Shown: positions 42,201 through 49,564 of the stretch, in pieces
How the letters are laid out: every line of letters starts with the position of its first letter
Position numbering within the stretch: the stretch's first letter is position 1
Translations under genes and position numbers: made by a program
Source: CAZYSK01 sp964649415
GTDB taxonomy: Bacteria; Chloroflexota; Anaerolineae; B4-G1
DNA: 64,000 nt
Reading direction: 5' to 3'
Assembly (NCBI GenBank): GCA_964649415.1
Contig: CAZYSK010000006.1
Coordinates: forward strand, 62,001-126,000
The notes under the pieces: model-generated
What the model was told of the DNA's origin: nothing
Seen by the model: only the letters and a program-made list of their open reading frames with translations
The model's database searches: none

Positions 42201-42438
42201 TCGTGCCAAAGTGGACTGGGCTATCCGTGAATACAAGAATTCGACCAATCAACAACAGCTTGATCTGGAATCGTTTTCGGAATGGCTTCGCGATGAGACA
42301 GAACACCTATTGAAGACGCCAATAGGTTTTTTCGGGACAGTTCGTGTGAGTGAAAGAGATATTCGTGAGTTGGCCCAGTTTGTTCAAGTTCACAGGAGAA
42401 GAGGTCCAAGCCGCACGAGCAATCTGTATCATCACTGA
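39226..42438 (+). CDS. Ski2-like SF2 helicase, HamB-like partner of a defence module
   Basis: The 1070-residue protein has a 230-residue helical N-terminal region of unknown type, then a full superfamily 2 helicase core: PTSTGKS (Walker A, 260-266), APYRALADQ, TPES, DEFH (366-369), SAVVTD, TTTLAEGVDMPF (motif V) and AGRCGRAW (motif VI). DEFH plus AGRxGR places it with Ski2/Hel308/Brr2-type helicases, as in HamB of Hachiman. The C-terminal 350 residues show no catalytic motif. Overlap of 14 nt with the nuclease gene and the shared low GC content support a co-transferred two-gene defence system. It would load on abnormal nucleic acid and control the nuclease. Confidence 0.8.
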   Translation: MDTLEEFYNSARKFDLVTNEWGIASWTRGYVKPQFSEWLDAENTALRILLDLATHDPLELYAADGKEDLLVNILARALGNSHHETTYQTEYLATLSALTFAGAGNFPSASIFAKQARGNSEAGEAERWMMSFLANPRSGLSTASPPALFRRYAQLQDTALREGHTDDFDRAHEELHSACGRAADELGISDRYLVLLWQHVHERLCELSVARILREIGFPHQGYSAVLVQTTSPLFYPPQAQILQDRALIEPGENVLVSLPTSTGKSLIGEIALVASLRWKPMERWLAVYIAPYRALADQLHERMGRRLRNREVSIACIKRRGNYLTDMSSIKQRLPTIMIATPESFDALLRQDPNLSSCLSACVFDEFHLIEQHQRGLRYEGTLGRFLHGAAGNGWPKIVALSAVVTDVEDVKRWLRIDEASFFHSAWKPTARRIAVTSPSGRVEYFPLGEQIPNTPASEPAWQGQISLPYQIDTAPARPVSKYEFARYRQAIELLDHQVRSNVAGVALDQYERFHEPVLILASSRTDTRLIASLVKNGFDQRAPDSPAYNLALELEQRCPHLFTLRECLGYGVAYHNASLPDWVRRRIEELISRKELDVVAATTTLAEGVDMPFRVVVMADWRSWLFGQKRPMPTLLFHNIAGRCGRAWEFSEGDTLIVDNPGREPTYFPDRYRDYVTRYVDPEPFPLYSSVKWSIDSQDSDIVADTQAVLESQFAAYLAACGGTEGVEERYVHSLYAGQELASADYVEKATNAFVRDMLAEQNYPVLVQHSPLELTDFGEVVLVTGLSPRSGVRLAYFLDAFEAKDQPSKDIRIRARHGVTWEPVLYDIWEQIEASHTESEQVEEDTWVRELDGYRLKNQIRGQRHPVTGSNFPMVLMAWVSGVPIEVMAYLTLRGRNQKELLQSAEQWLQGESTHPSLDLEQWIERLAEFCDGYLGHQWAWVCRGAALIGSDTSHDDLAQELARLAGQLGFGVSQVEAQEFLASGCPLDRAKVDWAIREYKNSTNQQQLDLESFSEWLRDETEHLLKTPIGFFGTVRVSERDIRELAQFVQVHRRRGPSRTSNLYHH

Positions 42439-42626
42439 AGCTTTGACCAAATCAGGATTGCTACGTCAGTCGGATAGGGCACCGGTCTGTGGTCGAACGA
42501 GTGCCTGTTGAACAGAATCAAGGAGTCACAGTCAGTGCAACTGCAAACACACCTGGAGTGTACACGCAAGCGCTACGATCAGACAGCTTCGGCGTCGGGT
42601 GGTTAACATCAAGATCGCTGATGGTC

Positions 42627-42662
42627 AAAAAAACGCTGCCCTAGAAGGATTCCAGGGCAGCG
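42627..42662 (-). terminator. Rho-independent terminator of the small unknown gene
   Basis: Read minus, a 9-bp stem (CGCTGCCCT with AGGGCAGCG, 42634-42662) is followed by seven T residues (42627-42633). It lies 41 bp beyond the stop of the gene at 42703-42936 and may also stop read-through from the helicase gene. Confidence 0.8.
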
Positions 42663-42702
42663 CCACCACACCAAGCGCAGAGCAATGGGCAATCGACACC
42701 AC

Positions 42703-42936
42703 CTAGCGCCAAGTGATGTTGTTGGTGCTTGGATTCAGAGGGTCTAGGGGGTTGTCATGTATGCTCACTGAGCCCGGTACAGTGCTCCCATCTGGAAGTC
42801 CGACAGGGCCGATTGGTATTTGTGTGGTGATGGTGAAATCATTGATCTGGTTGCCGAAGGGATGGATGTGCGTGTCTCCACCTCCTGGCAATGGAACGGA
42901 ACTGTTTCTTGGATGGAATGGGTTATTGGGATTCAT
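42703..42936 (-). CDS. 77-residue protein of unknown function
   Basis: The product starts MNPNNPFHPRNSSVPLPG and ends PLDPLNPSTNNITWR. It is Pro/Asn/Gly-rich, has an HIHPFGNQ stretch and a short strand-like FTITTQIPIGPVGLP, no signal peptide and no cysteine. I do not recognise it. It is nevertheless a complete transcription unit: promoter (42984-43012), AAAGGA nine bases before the ATG, and a canonical terminator. It faces the nuclease-helicase pair convergently and shares its lower GC content. An ATG 12 codons upstream is less likely because it overlaps the ribosome site region. Confidence 0.7.
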   Translation of the reverse strand: MNPNNPFHPRNSSVPLPGGGDTHIHPFGNQINDFTITTQIPIGPVGLPDGSTVPGSVSIHDNPLDPLNPSTNNITWR

Positions 42937-42983
42937 GATTCTACATCCTTTCAGACTAGACAACACACCCAATCACTATTGTA

Positions 42984-43012
42984 AGCATACCACATCTCAA
43001 CAGCTATTTCAA
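42984..43012 (-). promoter_or_regulatory. Promoter of the small unknown gene
   Basis: Minus strand: TTGAAA (43007-43012), 17-bp spacer, TATGCT (42984-42989). Transcription would start about 40 nt before the ATG at 42936. Confidence 0.65.
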
Positions 43013-43475
43013 TGGGAAAGAAGTACTAGACTGGGACAATCGCATCTGGCCAGTTTCGCCTGTCCGCCCTGGAAACGGCTCCAGAGAAGGCCTGATGGGG
43101 TGACAAACGCATCCAGACGCTGATTCTTGTCGCTGAAGGGAAAACAGTTCTTCAGATGCGACAACCCCAAATACCAAATGGCGAAACCAGAAGGTCGGGC
43201 GCGGTACTCAAGTGCATGCCCAAGTTACGTATTAGAAAGCCTACGCCTTCATCTGGGAGAGGTGAGGCTCCATAACCTCGAAGTTCTCCCTCAAGCTGGG
43301 TCCCCAGGTCCAGCCAGTCCTCTTCCAAGGCAAGAGACAGTGCTGAGTCCTGGAATGCCTTCTCCATCGCATAGAGATCGCTGAACCTGAGGCAATGATA
43401 GATATGTCTGGCCTGGGACTAATCCTCAGTCGTCCAAGTGCAAGGGCAATTCTCACCTAAGACCCCACCCCCCAT
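43013..43475. other. Region between the low-GC module and the LAL regulator
   Basis: About 460 bp without a supported gene. A minus-strand stretch around 43240-43395 reads FSDLYAMEKAFQDSALSLAL and EGELRGYGASPLPDEGV, which looks protein-like but has no start or family match; it may be a gene fragment. Confidence 0.3.
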
Positions 43476-43504
43476 TTGCTCCAGGTGAGGGATTGCGGTA
43501 CAAT
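43476..43504 (+). promoter_or_regulatory. Promoter of the LAL regulator gene
   Basis: TTGCTC (43476-43481), 17-bp spacer, TACAAT (43499-43504). The ATG is 40 bp downstream with GGAGGAGG just before it. Confidence 0.62.
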
Positions 43505-43544
43505 CCTCCTGAAGTAGCCGCACACCGCTACCAGGGAGGAGGAC

Positions 43545-46436
43545 ATGCTCCCACCTCTTCTGACCACCAAACTCTATATCCCGCCGTCGCGCCCGAACCT
43601 GGTCCACCGCCCCCGCCTGATCGAGCGGCTGGACGAGGCGCTGCGGCTGAAGCACCGGCTGATACTCATCTCCGCCCCGGCCGGCTTCGGCAAGACCACG
43701 TTGCTCAGCGAGTGGGCGCGGCACAGGGCCGAGGCGAGCCCGCCCCTGCCGCAGATCCGCGTCGCCTGGCTCTCGCTGGACGAGGACGACAACGACCCGG
43801 CGCGCTTCATGGCCTACCTCATCGCCGCGCTGCAGACGATCAACAAAGACGTCGGGGCCAGCGTGTTGGCCGCCCTCCAATCGCCGCAGCGCCACCCCGT
43901 GACCGAGCACCTGACGGCGCTGATCAACCAGGTCAACGCCGTCCCCGATCGCTTCGCCCTGGTCCTCGACGACTACCACGCCGTCACAGCCCAAGCCGTC
44001 CACGACGCGCTCGCGTTCCTGCTCGACCACATGCCGCCCCAGATGCACGTGGTCGTCGCCACCCGCGCCGATCCCGCCCTGCCCGTCGCCCGCCTGCGCG
44101 GCCGCGGGCAACTGACCGACCTGCGCCAGTCTGACCTGCGCTTCATGCCCGATGAGGTCGCCGCGTTCCTCAACCGGGCCATAGGCCTGGCGCTGTCCGA
44201 GACAGACGTGCGTGCCCTGATCTCCCGCACGGAGGGCTGGATCGCCGGGCTACAGATGGCAGCCATCTCCCTGCGGGGGGAGGCCGAGACCGCCGAGTTC
44301 ATCCGCGCCTTCGCGGGCAGCCACCGCTACGTCCTGGACTACCTGGTCGAGGAGGTCCTGGAGCGCCAACCCAAGAGAGTGCAGACCTTCCTGCTCCAGA
44401 CGTCTATCCTGGATCGCCTCAGCGGCCCGCTGTGCGACGCGGTGTCGCAAATCGGCAAATCGGCAAATCAGCAAATCGGCAGATCGGCAAATCGGCAAGT
44501 CAGCAAATCAGCAGATCGGCGGACCGTGGACACGCTGGCCGGACCGGACCGCGGGCATCCCTGCCCGCAGTACGCGCCCACTGACTCGCAGGCTATGCTG
44601 GAGTACCTCGAACGCAACAATCTCTTTGTCGTCCCCCTGGACGGCGAGCGGCGCTGGTACCGCTACCACCACCTGTTCTCCGACCTGCTGCAACACCGCC
44701 TGGTCCAGGCACAGCCGGACCTCGCGCCGATCCTGCACGGGCGGGCCAGCGCGTGGTACGAGCAGAACGGGCTGCCGGGCGCGGCGATCGACCACGCGTT
44801 ATCGGCGGGCGACTTCGAGTGGGCGGCGCACCTGGTCGAGCAGAGCGCAGAATCCACCATGCTGCGCAGCGAGGTCGACACCCTGCGGGGGTGGATAGGC
44901 GCCCTGCCCGAGGACGTGGTGCGCGCCCGCCCCCTGGTGTGCATCTACGACGCCGTGGCCATGCTATTCAGCAGCCGCCCGCTGGAGACGGCCATGGCGC
45001 GCGTGCATGACGCCGAAGAGGCCGATAGCGCGGGCTCGGTCGCCGGCCACGTGATCGCGTTCCACGCCCTGCTCGCCGCCTATCGCGGTGATGCCCGCCG
45101 GAGCGCGGAACTGTCCGAGCGCGCGCTGGCGCTCCTGCCCCCGGACAGCCTCTTCTTTCGCAGCCTCATCGCCGGATACCTCGGGCTGAGCCAACTGTAC
45201 GCGGGGAACCTCGCGGCCGCCAGAGACGCCTTTGCCGAGGCGGCCCGGATCAGCCAGGAGGTAGGCAACGTCACCAACGCCGTGCTGGCCCTGCAGCACC
45301 TGGGTGATCTGTACGCCCTCCAGTGCCAGTTCAGCGCGGCGAAGAGAACCTATCAGCAGGCGCTGGACCTGGCCGTCGACGAGCAAGGGCGGCGGCAGCC
45401 CATCGCGGGCATGGCGCTCATCGGGTTGGGGCGCGTCCTGCGAGAGCAACACGACCTGGCGGGTGCGACGCGCTTACTCCAGGAAGGTATCGACCTGGTC
45501 AAGGGCTGGGGCGAGGCGGGGGCCATCAGCGGCTACATCGGGCTAGCACTCGCCAGGCAGGCGCAAGGGGACGTGGAGGGCGCGCGCGCGGCGATGGAAA
45601 CAGCCGAGCGGCTGGCGAGTGAGTTCGACGCCATGGAAGCGGACGACATCATGGTAGCCGTGTACAAAATCCGCCTGTGGCTCACGCAGGGCCACGTTGA
45701 GCCGGCCGAGCGCTGGCTCGAACAACAGGGTTGGGAACAGGGCGTCGATCTGGATCAACTGGGGGACGAGTTGGCCGGGCGGGTAGACGGCGTGGCCTAC
45801 CCCATCCTGCGGATTTTCGAGTACATAACCGTGGTGCGGGTGTACATGGCCCAGGGCCGCACCGAACAGGCGCTGGGCGTGCTGGAGCCGCTGCTGCGCT
45901 ACGTCGAACGCGCGGGGTGGTCGGCCTTTGCCCTCACCCTTCTGACCCTCCAGGCACTGGCCCTCTCGCACGCGTGCGACGGGACCGAGACGGAGGACGA
46001 CGTCGCGCGGGCGATGGTGCCCCTGGAGCGCGCCCTCTCCCTCGCCGAGCCCGACGACCTGGCGGGCCAATTCCTGGACGAAGGCGAGCCCATGTACAGG
46101 CTACTGCGCCACGCCGCGGCCCGAGTCCCGCCGGGGCGGCCTGGCCCGGCCCGGTACGTTCACAGGCTCCTGAGCGCCTTCGAGCAGGAACTCGCCCGGG
46201 TGACGCCCACGCCGGCGCCGGGCCCGCCCCCCGAGACACTGGTCGAGCCCCTCAGCGAGCGCGAGCTCCAGGTGTTGCGCCTCCTGACCACCCACCTGTC
46301 GACCACGGAGATCGCAGAGGAGCTTTTCCTCTCCGTCAACACGGTCCGCTCCCACGTCAAGAACATCTACAGCAAGCTGAACGTGCACAGCCGGGCCGAT
46401 GCCGTTCAGCGCGGGCAAGAGCTGGGACTGCTGTAG
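43545..46436 (+). CDS. LAL-type (MalT-like) LuxR family transcriptional activator
   Basis: This 963-residue STAND-type activator has an N-terminal ATPase with Walker A APAGFGKTT (residues about 44-52) and Walker B FALVLDDYH, a winged-helix and TPR-rich centre (residues about 400-850), and a C-terminal LuxR/GerE DNA-binding domain (LSERELQVLRLLTTHLSTTEIAEEL split as LSERELQVLRLL and STTEIAEELFLS, then VRSHVKNIYSKL). Such proteins bind an inducer on the TPR part, multimerise with ATP and activate transcription. About 46 residues between LCDAV and DSQAMLEYLE are foreign to the family and come from repeats. It precedes the export operon on the same strand and probably controls it. Confidence 0.93.
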   Translation: MLPPLLTTKLYIPPSRPNLVHRPRLIERLDEALRLKHRLILISAPAGFGKTTLLSEWARHRAEASPPLPQIRVAWLSLDEDDNDPARFMAYLIAALQTINKDVGASVLAALQSPQRHPVTEHLTALINQVNAVPDRFALVLDDYHAVTAQAVHDALAFLLDHMPPQMHVVVATRADPALPVARLRGRGQLTDLRQSDLRFMPDEVAAFLNRAIGLALSETDVRALISRTEGWIAGLQMAAISLRGEAETAEFIRAFAGSHRYVLDYLVEEVLERQPKRVQTFLLQTSILDRLSGPLCDAVSQIGKSANQQIGRSANRQVSKSADRRTVDTLAGPDRGHPCPQYAPTDSQAMLEYLERNNLFVVPLDGERRWYRYHHLFSDLLQHRLVQAQPDLAPILHGRASAWYEQNGLPGAAIDHALSAGDFEWAAHLVEQSAESTMLRSEVDTLRGWIGALPEDVVRARPLVCIYDAVAMLFSSRPLETAMARVHDAEEADSAGSVAGHVIAFHALLAAYRGDARRSAELSERALALLPPDSLFFRSLIAGYLGLSQLYAGNLAAARDAFAEAARISQEVGNVTNAVLALQHLGDLYALQCQFSAAKRTYQQALDLAVDEQGRRQPIAGMALIGLGRVLREQHDLAGATRLLQEGIDLVKGWGEAGAISGYIGLALARQAQGDVEGARAAMETAERLASEFDAMEADDIMVAVYKIRLWLTQGHVEPAERWLEQQGWEQGVDLDQLGDELAGRVDGVAYPILRIFEYITVVRVYMAQGRTEQALGVLEPLLRYVERAGWSAFALTLLTLQALALSHACDGTETEDDVARAMVPLERALSLAEPDDLAGQFLDEGEPMYRLLRHAAARVPPGRPGPARYVHRLLSAFEQELARVTPTPAPGPPPETLVEPLSERELQVLRLLTTHLSTTEIAEELFLSVNTVRSHVKNIYSKLNVHSRADAVQRGQELGLL
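44447..44575. repeat. Repeat-derived insertion inside the LAL gene
   Basis: Nine 8-bp units of the type GCAAATCG (44447-44518) are followed by a palindromic element containing GCGGGCATCCCTGCCCGC (44551-44568). The 72 bp of tandem units are a multiple of 3, and the whole insert leaves the frame open, adding QIGKSANQQIGRSANRQVSK and a short Gly/Pro-rich tail to the protein. A 25-bp part is identical to 22015-22039. Confidence 0.8.
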
Positions 46437-46529
46437 ACCCCCTTGTAGGAACGCGGGCATCCTTGCCCGCCGGGCGGGTACAAGACCCGCCCCTACGATT
46501 CTCCACGTAACACGCAACACGCAACACGA
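46437..46529. repeat. Two adjacent palindromes and a TGTTGCG repeat after the LAL gene
   Basis: Hairpin 1: GCGGGCA (46453-46459) with TGCCCGC (46464-46470). Hairpin 2: GGGCGGGT (46472-46479) with ACCCGCCC (46485-46492). They are followed by CCTACGATT, the reverse of the border sequence seen at 50241-50249. Then a run of AACACGC units (46508-46527) occurs, the reverse of a GTGTTGC run at 52678-52702. These are dispersed repeat families and may terminate the LAL transcript. Confidence 0.65.
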
Positions 46530-46588
46530 TCACCCACACCAATCACCCACCTCAGGTGATGACAACTCACCCATGCAGTGGCTATACT
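46530..46588 (+). promoter_or_regulatory. Operator-promoter module, copy 1
   Basis: Four 5-bp half-sites are ordered TCACC (46530), TCACC (46543), GGTGA (46555) and TCACC (46567); the last two form the 17-bp inverted repeat GGTGATGACAACTCACC. An ATGACA -35 box (46559-46564) lies inside the inverted repeat and TATACT (46583-46588) follows at 18 bp. The same layout recurs at 58885-58942. It precedes the export operon and follows the LAL regulator gene, its most likely controller. Confidence 0.7.
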
Positions 46589-46598
46589 GCGGGCGACA

Positions 46599-46615
46599 CG
46601 GATTGGAACAATCCG
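46599..46615. repeat. CGGATTG palindrome, single copy
   Basis: CGGATTG, GAA, CAATCCG: a 7-bp stem with a 3-nt loop, identical to two tandem copies at 52974-53008. It lies just downstream of the operator-promoter module. Confidence 0.65.
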
Positions 46616-46714
46616 CGCCAGCCCGATTCTGAGGTGCTGCCTGGGCGATGACCGGGAGCCCCCCACATCGACCACAGACCCGCGTATCAGGGCTCGTGCA
46701 AGGAGGCAGATTCT

Positions 46715-46978
46715 GTGACCCAACAGAGCGAGCAACTTACAGCAGCCTATCGGATCAAGGTCCGCGGGGTGCTCGACCGGAAATGGTCGGACTGGTTCAA
46801 CGGCGTGACGATCACGTGCGAGAGCGCGAGCGACGGCTCACCAATCACCACGCTGACCGGCGTCGCCGACCAGGCCCGGCTGCGGGGCATCCTGTCCAAG
46901 ATCTGGGACTTGAATCTGACGGTGATCTCCGTCACCCAGGTTGATGAACCAGGCGCTACAGGTTTTGGAAACCTGTAG
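46715..46978 (+). CDS. Small conserved-type cytosolic protein heading the export operon
   Basis: The 87-residue product (AAYRIKVRGVLDRKWSDWF, ITTLTGVADQARLRGIL, DLNLTVISVTQVDE) is a small alpha-beta protein of a type I have seen next to LAL regulators and FtsX permeases in related genomes; its function is unknown. It starts at GTG with AAGGAGG upstream. The last eight residues (GATGFGNL) and the stop codon are supplied by a palindromic repeat at 46954-46980. It may be a regulatory partner of the activator or exporter. Confidence 0.75.
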   Translation: MTQQSEQLTAAYRIKVRGVLDRKWSDWFNGVTITCESASDGSPITTLTGVADQARLRGILSKIWDLNLTVISVTQVDEPGATGFGNL

Positions 46979-46980
46979 CG
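46954..46980. repeat. Palindrome forming the 3' end of the small export-operon gene
   Basis: A perfect 12-bp inverted repeat (CGCTACAGGTTT and complement) with a 3-nt loop. The TAG stop codon of the upstream gene (46976-46978) is inside its right arm. Confidence 0.75.
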
Positions 46981-47005
46981 TCTTGACATATGAGGGAGGT
47001 ACACA

Positions 47006-48235
47006 ATGGGAAAACTCTTGAGAATGGCGTGGCGCAACGTCTGGCGCAACAGGCGGCGCACCGTGATCGCGGTGATCGCCATCTCGCTCGGACTGGCGCT
47101 GATGGTCTTCTTTGACGGCTTCATCGCCGGCAGCAAGCAGTCGCTATATGGCAACGCCGTGAAGCTGCAAGGCGGGAACGTGCAGATACACGCGCCGGGT
47201 TACTTCGCCAAGGCCAAGCGCATGCCCCTGCTGCCCCTCGCCGACGCCGGCGCCGCCGTGCAGGCCACGCGGGCACAGCCCCAGGTCATCGCTGCCTCGC
47301 GCCGCATCAACACCAGCGGCATGGTCAGCAGCCGTGAGGGCACGTTCCCCGTGGGCATCACCGGCATCGAGCCCGAGCAGGAGGCGCCGGTCAGCCTGAT
47401 CGCCGAGAACATCGTCGCCGGGCGGTACCTGGCTGCCGATGACGAGGACGTGATCCTGATCGGCCGGGCATTGGCCGATCGCCTGAACGCGGGCGTCGGA
47501 GATCGGATCACGCTGGTGGGGCGCGCCACGCACGAGCAGATGCGTCGCCGCACGATGACCGTCGCCGGGATCTATGGGATCGGGCTCTCGGAGGTGGAGA
47601 AGGGCGTGGTCTACGTCTCGCTGCTCGAGGCACAGACGCTATTTGACCTGCGGGATCAGGCCACCGAAGTGGTCGTCGCCCTGGAACACGTGGGGACGGA
47701 AGCGCCCGCCGTCCGCGCCCTGCAAGCCGCGCTGCCCGGATATGAGGTCCATTCCTGGGAGGAGCTGACGCCCGAGATCAAGACGTCCATGGAAGCGAAC
47801 GAGGTCTTCATGGATATCTTCGCCCTGGTGATCGTGCTCATCGCCGGGTTGGGCATCCTCAACCTGCTGCTGATGGCCGTCTTCGAGCGCACGCGCGAGA
47901 TCGGCTTGCTGGCGGCCATGGGACTGAAGCGGCGCGAGATCATGACCCTCTTCGTCCTGGAGGGGATGATGATCGGCATACTCGGCGCGCTGGCCGGAGC
48001 CCTCATCGGAGGGACGCTCACCGGCGTCGTCGGCATCTATGGCCTGGACTATTCCGAAGCCTCCGGGGCGACCGAGGCGATGGCGCTGATGGGAGACCGT
48101 GCCTATCCGCGCCTGACGCCCGACGTCCTGCTGGGGCGCGCGGTCACGGTCGCCGTCATCGCGGCCCTGGCCTCGCTCTACCCCGCCTGGCAGGCCTCGC
48201 GGCGGGAGCCGGCCGAGGCGCTGCATTACGTCTGA
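47006..48235 (+). CDS. FtsX-like ABC transporter permease 1
   Basis: The 409-residue permease has a MacB/LolC layout: one N-terminal helix (VIAVIAISLGLALMVFFDGF), a large extracytoplasmic domain (residues about 50-265) and three C-terminal helices starting near IFALVIVLIAGLGILNLLLM. The cytoplasmic MAVFERTREIGLLAAMGLKR segment contacts the ATPase. Such permeases work with an ATPase to drive lipoproteins, peptides or drugs out by mechanotransmission rather than a channel. It is followed by a second permease of the same length; the pair probably forms a heterodimer. GGGAGG precedes its ATG. Confidence 0.9.
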   Translation: MGKLLRMAWRNVWRNRRRTVIAVIAISLGLALMVFFDGFIAGSKQSLYGNAVKLQGGNVQIHAPGYFAKAKRMPLLPLADAGAAVQATRAQPQVIAASRRINTSGMVSSREGTFPVGITGIEPEQEAPVSLIAENIVAGRYLAADDEDVILIGRALADRLNAGVGDRITLVGRATHEQMRRRTMTVAGIYGIGLSEVEKGVVYVSLLEAQTLFDLRDQATEVVVALEHVGTEAPAVRALQAALPGYEVHSWEELTPEIKTSMEANEVFMDIFALVIVLIAGLGILNLLLMAVFERTREIGLLAAMGLKRREIMTLFVLEGMMIGILGALAGALIGGTLTGVVGIYGLDYSEASGATEAMALMGDRAYPRLTPDVLLGRAVTVAVIAALASLYPAWQASRREPAEALHYV

Positions 48236-48274
48236 AATGCGAAACGCAATGTGTGAAGCACAGGGAGAAGAGCT

Positions 48275-49504
48275 ATGGGCAAACTATCAATCGCTAAACT
48301 ATGGATGATCGCCTACCGCGACCTGGGACGCAACAAGCGGCGCTCCATCCTGACCATGGTCGCCGTGGGACTGGGACTGGGATTGTTGATCACCATCGCC
48401 GGCCTGGTGGCCGGGGAGATCGGCGGCGCGCTGGATAACAGCATCCGCCTGCGAACGGGTCACGTTCAGGTGCGCGCGGCGTCCTACGAGGAGGAAAAGG
48501 TCAGCCTGGAATGGGAAGACTTGCTTGAGGACCCGCAGGGGCTGGCGGCACAGATCCAGGCACTGGGGGAGACGCGGACCGCCACGCCGCTGCTGTGGGC
48601 CAGTGGCATCCTGGGTACACGCGAGGAGTCGGTCGGCGTGCAGGTGGTGGGCATCGACCCGCTTTCGGAAGCGCACGCGCCCTTCCGAGAGAGCCTGACC
48701 GCCGGCCAGTTCCTGGACCCGGACGACCGGGATGGCATCCTCATCGGCCAGCGATTGGCCGATAGCCTGGGGCTGACCACCGGCGACCAGGTCAGCTTGC
48801 TGGTCAGCACCGCCGACCAGCAGCCCGACGAGGCCGTCTTCGCCATCCGCGGCGTGTTCTGGACCGGTGTCCCCGTCTATGATGAGACGATGCTCCTGAT
48901 GTCCCTGTCCAAAGCCCAGGCCTTCACCCGCACCGGAGAACGGGCGAGCACGGTCCTGGTCTTGCTGGACGACCGTGAGGCATCCGACGGCATCGCGGGC
49001 AAGCTGATGCAGCCAGGACGCCAGGTGCTCACCTGGCGCGATATGAATCAGTTGCTGTTGACCTCGACCGAAATGGCCGCCGGATACATGGGCCTGATCA
49101 ACCTGATCGTGCTCGCAGTCGTCGCCGTTTTCATCGCCAACACGCTGCTGATGTCCGTCTTCGAGCGGACGCGCGAGATGGGCATCCTGGCCGCGCTGGG
49201 CATGAAGGACCGCCAGATCCTCGCCATGTTCTTGCTCGAGGCAGCCACACTGGGACTGGCCGGCATTGCCGTGGGATTGGTCCTGGGAGGGCTCGGCGTG
49301 GGCTACCTCGCCACGGTGGGACTACAGATAGGCGACGTGGGCGCCACCGGCATCGCGATCGGCGAGACGATCTACGCGCGCTTCGAGCTGCAGGAGGCGA
49401 TATCGCTATCCGTGACCAGCCTGGTCATCACGCTGTTGGCCGCGCTCTATCCGGCCTGGTTTGCGGCTCGGATGGAGCCGATTGACGCGCTGCGAGCTCT
49501 GTAA
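48275..49504 (+). CDS. FtsX-like ABC transporter permease 2
   Basis: Also 409 residues, with the same layout as the previous gene: N-terminal helix (ILTMVAVGLGLGLLITIAGLV), extracytoplasmic domain, and C-terminal helices including LINLIVLAVVAVFIANTLLM and the MSVFERTREMGILAALGMKD coupling segment. The two permeases share few exact residues in the outer domain, so they probably recognise different faces of the substrate. It is 39 bp after permease 1 and 60 bp before the ATPase. GGGAGAAG precedes the ATG. Confidence 0.9.
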   Translation: MGKLSIAKLWMIAYRDLGRNKRRSILTMVAVGLGLGLLITIAGLVAGEIGGALDNSIRLRTGHVQVRAASYEEEKVSLEWEDLLEDPQGLAAQIQALGETRTATPLLWASGILGTREESVGVQVVGIDPLSEAHAPFRESLTAGQFLDPDDRDGILIGQRLADSLGLTTGDQVSLLVSTADQQPDEAVFAIRGVFWTGVPVYDETMLLMSLSKAQAFTRTGERASTVLVLLDDREASDGIAGKLMQPGRQVLTWRDMNQLLLTSTEMAAGYMGLINLIVLAVVAVFIANTLLMSVFERTREMGILAALGMKDRQILAMFLLEAATLGLAGIAVGLVLGGLGVGYLATVGLQIGDVGATGIAIGETIYARFELQEAISLSVTSLVITLLAALYPAWFAARMEPIDALRAL

Positions 49505-49511
49505 GATCACA

Positions 49512-49545
49512 AGAAACCCGGTTTTTTGGGAAAAACCGGGTTTCT
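49512..49545. repeat. Intercistronic palindrome
   Basis: A perfect 15-bp inverted repeat (AGAAACCCGGTTTTT and complement) with a 4-nt loop between permease 2 and the ATPase gene. It overlaps the region just before the ATPase ribosome site. The AGAAACC-GGTTTCT core recurs at 56209-56223. It might attenuate ATPase expression. Confidence 0.7.
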
Positions 49546-49564
49546 CCAACCGAGGAGGTGCAAG

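Noticed and set aside
43152..43395. Minus-strand protein-like stretch before the LAL gene
   Set aside because: It has no start, no ribosome site and no family match; kept only as a note in the intergenic entry.
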